From positions 1-9,441 of the forward strand of contig CAYHOI010000074.1 of assembly GCA_964358175.1 (NCBI GenBank): a stretch of DNA of 9,441 nt, given 5' to 3'. This document shows, piece by piece, positions 7,061-9,441 of this stretch. Source of the stretch: CAYHOI01 sp964358175. GTDB taxonomy: Bacteria; Margulisbacteria; Riflemargulisbacteria; GWF2-35-9. The position numbers and the translations under genes were made by a program. Under the pieces are notes generated by a model. That model searched no databases. It had not been told where the DNA came from and was given only the letters and a program-made list of their open reading frames with translations. Numbering within the stretch: the first letter of the stretch is position 1; every line of letters starts with the position of its first letter.

Positions 7061-7069
7061 ACTATAACA
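7061..7069 (-). promoter_or_regulatory. Possible internal extended -10 promoter for ftsH
   Basis: The minus strand reads TGT then TATAGT (-10 at 7066-7061), overlapping the hisB stop codon. The predicted start near 7054 gives a leader of about 18 nt without a Shine-Dalgarno. The -35 region is poor. It would allow ftsH to be expressed independently of ruvB-hisB. The nine bases differ from the element before the SDR gene at one position only. Confidence 0.35.
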
Positions 7070-7643
7070 TACCTTTGGTGGACGGAACATCCTTTTCTTT
7101 TGGATTATATTGCAGAGCCATTGCCAATGCTCGAGCCAATCCCTTGAATATCGCCTCAATAATGTGATGGGCGTTATCTCCGGAGAGAAGGCGTACATGC
7201 AGTGTCAGTCCCGCATGACTAACAAAGGCAGACAGAAACTCCTTAATGAGCGCGGTATCGAATTGTTGAAGCCCCGACGGATAGACCACTTCAAACCCTA
7301 GGAAGGGACGATTGCTAATATCGACCGAAATCATCACAAGGGACTCATCCATGGGCAGAAAGGCGTAGCCATATCGGGTGATCCCTTTTTTGTCGCCAGT
7401 GGCTTGCTTGAAAACTGTTCCCATGACGATGCCCAGGTCTTCAATGAGGTGATGCCCGTCGACCTCTACATCACCAGCTGCCTGAATCTGTAGGTCAAAG
7501 TAAGCATGACGCGTAAGCAGTTCGAGCATATGATTCATGAAGGGAATAGGCGTATTTATGTCCGCTTTGCCGGATCCATCCAAGTTCCAGCTGACAGAGA
7601 TGTTGGTTTCTTTGGTCTCGCGATGTAGCGAAGCTTTGCGCAT
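7062..7643 (-). CDS. hisB: Imidazoleglycerol-phosphate dehydratase
   Basis: Catalyses the Mn-dependent dehydration of imidazole glycerol phosphate to imidazole acetol phosphate in histidine synthesis; the family assembles as a 24-mer. At 193 residues this is the monofunctional form without the HAD-type histidinol-phosphatase domain of the enteric bifunctional HisB. Seen: DGSG (22-25), the metal-ligand region FMNHML (35-40; usually F-x-D-H-M-L, here Asn at 37), GHHLIED (63-69), MDES (98-101), ISNRPFL (109-115), the second ligand set DNAHHIIEAIFK (156-167) and the C-terminal STKGML (188-193). The start at 7643 is fixed by a Shine-Dalgarno 7 nt upstream. It lies 23 bp after ruvB and 26 bp before ftsH. 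No other his gene is in the window, so it is separated from the usual hisBHAF cluster at least locally. Confidence 0.95.
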   Translation of the reverse strand: MRKASLHRETKETNISVSWNLDGSGKADINTPIPFMNHMLELLTRHAYFDLQIQAAGDVEVDGHHLIEDLGIVMGTVFKQATGDKKGITRYGYAFLPMDESLVMISVDISNRPFLGFEVVYPSGLQQFDTALIKEFLSAFVSHAGLTLHVRLLSGDNAHHIIEAIFKGLARALAMALQYNPKEKDVPSTKGML

Positions 7644-7650
7644 TGGTTAA

Positions 7651-7657
7651 CTCCCTT
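7651..7657 (-). promoter_or_regulatory. Shine-Dalgarno of hisB
   Basis: AAGGGAG on the minus strand, 7 nt before the hisB ATG and within the 23 bp ruvB-hisB gap. It supports this start and shows that the organism does use canonical ribosome-binding sites. Confidence 0.75.
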
Positions 7658-7666
7658 GCTACAATC

Positions 7667-8719
7667 TTAATGCGTTGATGACGAGTCGTCAAATAAAAGA
7701 GGTTGCTCGCCGTTTGAAGTAGCTTTTGATTTCAAGCCCAAATGAGTATAAGCATGTGCAGTTGCGATGCGGCCACGAGGAGTACGCTCGAGTAATCCCA
7801 GCTGGAGTAAATAGGGCTCGAAAACATCTTCCAGGGTGTTGGCATCCTCAGATGTAGATGCTGCGAGCGTGTCCAGACCCACGGGTCCACCATTAAACTT
7901 CTGAATGACTGCAAGCAACAGCTTGCGATCGCCCTCGTCCAGACCTAAGTGATCGATTCCCAAGGCGTCAAGTGTGTCCTCTACAATGGACGGGGTAATA
8001 GGAGAGGCTTTTTTCACTTGCGCCCAGTCTCGAACCCGTCTCAGCAATTTAATGGTAATCCGGGGTGTGCCACGGCTTCGTTTGGCGAGAGCCATCCCCG
8101 CAATATCATCAAGCTTGATGCGTAAGTGTTCGGCAGAATGTTGCAAAATAAGAAGCAGTTCTTCATGGGTGTAAAAGTCTAGCTTGGCCGCATATCCGAA
8201 TCGATCTCGAAGCGGAGAGGAAAGCATGCCTGCCTTTGTTGTCGCTCCGACTAGGGTAAAGTGGGGAACGTCGAGGCGAATCGAGCGAGCAGAAGGCCCC
8301 TTGCCGATGATAATATCCAGCTTAAAGTCTTCCATGGATGGGTAGAGGACTTCTTCTACGCTTCGGCTGAGACGATGAATTTCATCAATGAATAACACAT
8401 CATTTTCCTGAAGATTGGTTAAGATGGCTGCCAAATCCCCTGGTTTTTCGATAGCAGGCCCCGAGGTCGTTTTGATATGAACACCCATTTCATGAGCAAT
8501 AATATTGGCTAGTGTGGTTTTGCCAAGCCCCGGTGGGCCATAGAACAGAAGATGGTCGACGGTTTCGGATCTTTCGCGAGCAGCTTGTATCAGCACCGTC
8601 AAATTTTGTTTGATTTTGTCTTGCCCGATGTACTGTTTGAGAGACTGTGGTCGAAGGGACGTTTCGAGTTCACTCTCGGGAGCCTCTGCCGTTGGGTTAA
8701 TAGGGGGAATATGTTCCAT
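7667..8719 (-). CDS. ruvB: Holliday junction branch-migration ATPase RuvB
   Basis: Hexameric AAA+ motor that, with RuvA, drives branch migration of Holliday junctions ahead of RuvC cleavage. The length (350 aa) is normal. Motifs: entry region SLRPQSLKQYIGQ (21-33), Walker A GPPGLGKT (61-68), Walker B LFIDEIH (109-115), the presensor hairpin region around 130-150, sensor 1 GATTKAG (158-164), the arginine-finger block SPLRDRFG (168-175), sensor 2 RGTPRI (216-221), GGPVGLDTLA (277-286), EPYLLQLG (301-308) and the winged-helix RTPRGR (312-317). The tail is short and ends with the common LLFD type. ruvA and ruvC are not adjacent in the window. It follows the HipA-like gene by 46 bp and precedes hisB by 23 bp. 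No Shine-Dalgarno is seen before 8719; see the promoter entry. Confidence 0.97.
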   Translation of the reverse strand: MEHIPPINPTAEAPESELETSLRPQSLKQYIGQDKIKQNLTVLIQAARERSETVDHLLFYGPPGLGKTTLANIIAHEMGVHIKTTSGPAIEKPGDLAAILTNLQENDVLFIDEIHRLSRSVEEVLYPSMEDFKLDIIIGKGPSARSIRLDVPHFTLVGATTKAGMLSSPLRDRFGYAAKLDFYTHEELLLILQHSAEHLRIKLDDIAGMALAKRSRGTPRITIKLLRRVRDWAQVKKASPITPSIVEDTLDALGIDHLGLDEGDRKLLLAVIQKFNGGPVGLDTLAASTSEDANTLEDVFEPYLLQLGLLERTPRGRIATAHAYTHLGLKSKATSNGEQPLLFDDSSSTH

Positions 8720-8731
8720 TACATCGGATGC

Positions 8732-8740
8732 ATCGTAACA
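8732..8740 (-). promoter_or_regulatory. Possible extended -10 promoter for ruvB
   Basis: The minus strand reads TGT then TACGAT (-10 at 8737-8732), with a weak TTCATT 17 bp upstream. The predicted start near 8725 leaves a leader of about 6 nt before the ruvB ATG, which has no Shine-Dalgarno. This is weaker than the pta promoter and is offered mainly because the same TGT-TAnnnT pattern recurs before the SDR gene and ftsH. Confidence 0.3.
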
Positions 8741-8755
8741 TGATTTAGAAAATCA
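8741..8755. repeat. Short inverted repeat upstream of ruvB
   Basis: A perfect 6 bp inverted repeat, TGATTT and AAATCA around a 3 bp centre, sits in the HipA-ruvB gap directly upstream of the possible ruvB -10. It is AT-rich and no T-run follows it on the minus strand, so it is a poor terminator. It could be an operator half-site pair or chance. Confidence 0.3.
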
Positions 8756-8765
8756 ATGAAGGAGG

Positions 8766-9441
8766 TTAGCGTCCCCCGATCTTCTCAATATTCTTAAAAA
8801 GAATATCTTGATATCTCTTCTGAAGGCTGGCTGGCAACGACGAATCTTCAATCACGGCAGAGGCCTCTGTCTGTAGTTTCCTGAGGGTAGCATAAACACT
8901 GATCGTGGCTTTATCTGAAAGCTTCAAATATTCAGCTAAAATATCAAAATCTGACCGTTTAAGATTTCTCTTTTTCCCGTTAATGGTTAAGGCTGTTTCG
9001 TCCTTATCGTCAGGAATAATCAAGTGGGTGTTAACCAGATCATACGCAGGACTTAAGCGGTAGCCATGGGGATATTTCAGGAGGCCATAATTTTTTGTAT
9101 GAGCATCCGAATTCCCAACGAGAAAGTTGAAAAGAACAAGTTTAAATAATTCAATTTTATCTAACCCTGGTGCAACTGAAAACAGATCGATTACCGAAGA
9201 CATTCGCTCCACCGATACATTGTATTTCTCTTCCGATGGCAACCCTAAAAGTTGAGAAAAATCCTCAAACGCGACCTTGTGGCTATTTTCGCGATCAAAT
9301 CGTCGTACGATATAAGCGATTGTCCCATCTGAAAGATTAAGAATGCCGTGAGCGGAAGCAGTGATACCCATAAGACTTGCTAAATCCATCGTCAGGTTTT
9401 CATTTTCGGGCACACAGAGCCATTGATCCAACTGAGGCTTG
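8766..9441 (-). CDS. HipA-type serine/threonine kinase, C-terminal part (5' end beyond window)
   Basis: Partial gene that continues past the right edge; the 224 visible residues start at KPQ (9440-9432), which is internal, so the TTG at 9431 is not a real start. HipA-family toxins are kinases of the PI3/4-like fold; E. coli HipA phosphorylates glutamyl-tRNA synthetase and is neutralised by HipB. Seen: the ATP-binding lysine motif KP at the edge, the ENxxxMDLASLMGI helix, IVRRFDR, the catalytic loop NSDAHTKN (9113-9090) and the metal-binding SPAYDL (9053-9036). All catalytic motifs in view are intact, so the kinase is probably active. The TALTINGKKR segment and domain end match the HipA C-terminal domain. 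Whether it is full-length HipA or a short HipT-like kinase cannot be told, because the N-terminal subdomain and any hipB lie outside the window. The stop is 46 bp before ruvB. Confidence 0.88.
   Translation of the reverse strand, partial: KPQLDQWLCVPENENLTMDLASLMGITASAHGILNLSDGTIAYIVRRFDRENSHKVAFEDFSQLLGLPSEEKYNVSVERMSSVIDLFSVAPGLDKIELFKLVLFNFLVGNSDAHTKNYGLLKYPHGYRLSPAYDLVNTHLIIPDDKDETALTINGKKRNLKRSDFDILAEYLKLSDKATISVYATLRKLQTEASAVIEDSSLPASLQKRYQDILFKNIEKIGGR

Noticed and set aside
9429..9431. TTG as the start of the HipA-like protein
   Set aside because: The frame stays open to the window edge and the codons before it encode KPQ, the conserved ATP-binding Lys-Pro motif of HipA, so this is internal.

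Overview
The window reads as a compact bacterial chromosome segment of moderate GC. It holds eight protein-coding genes and one transposase remnant, on both strands and with very little intergenic space. The host is a Gram-negative-type bacterium that I cannot place with confidence. FtsH carries the GGGHDEREQ form of its second-region loop rather than the GGGNDEREQ form common in Proteobacteria, and the set pta-ackA, hisB, ruvB, ftsH and hipA fits a free-living or host-associated fermenter. A candidate phylum such as Omnitrophota or a PVC-like lineage is only a guess.

Layout. Positions 1-274 hold a decayed piece of an IS91-like transposase (+). On the minus strand, 344-817 encodes a small, very acidic protein of unknown function with its own near-consensus promoter and a strong Shine-Dalgarno. 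Further up on the minus strand is a two-gene unit: a short-chain dehydrogenase (2226-2915) followed, with no gap at all (TAA directly followed by ATG), by a fold-type III PLP-dependent decarboxylase (933-2225). Divergent from it, on the plus strand, pta (3000-3998) and ackA (3995-5158) overlap by ATGA and form the acetyl-CoA to acetate/ATP pathway. From the right edge, on the minus strand, run a partial HipA-type kinase (8766-9441), ruvB (7667-8719), hisB (7062-7643) and ftsH (5161-7035), spaced 23-46 bp apart. ftsH and ackA converge with only 2 bp between stop codons.

Regulatory reading. The divergent pta/SDR intergene appears to hold promoters whose -10 hexamers end 8 nt before the start codons of both genes. 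This predicts nearly leaderless mRNAs, and neither start has a Shine-Dalgarno. A similar TGT-TAnnnT extended -10 also precedes ruvB and ftsH. By contrast, hisB and the acidic protein have clear Shine-Dalgarno sequences at 7 nt spacing.

How the genes may work together. pta-ackA is a self-contained energy module. The SDR and the decarboxylase are probably a small biosynthetic module with an unidentified substrate; several substrate-contact positions differ from diaminopimelate decarboxylase. The ruvB-hisB-ftsH string joins recombination, histidine synthesis and membrane proteolysis without an obvious functional link. I see no tRNA, rRNA, CRISPR array or convincing intrinsic terminator.
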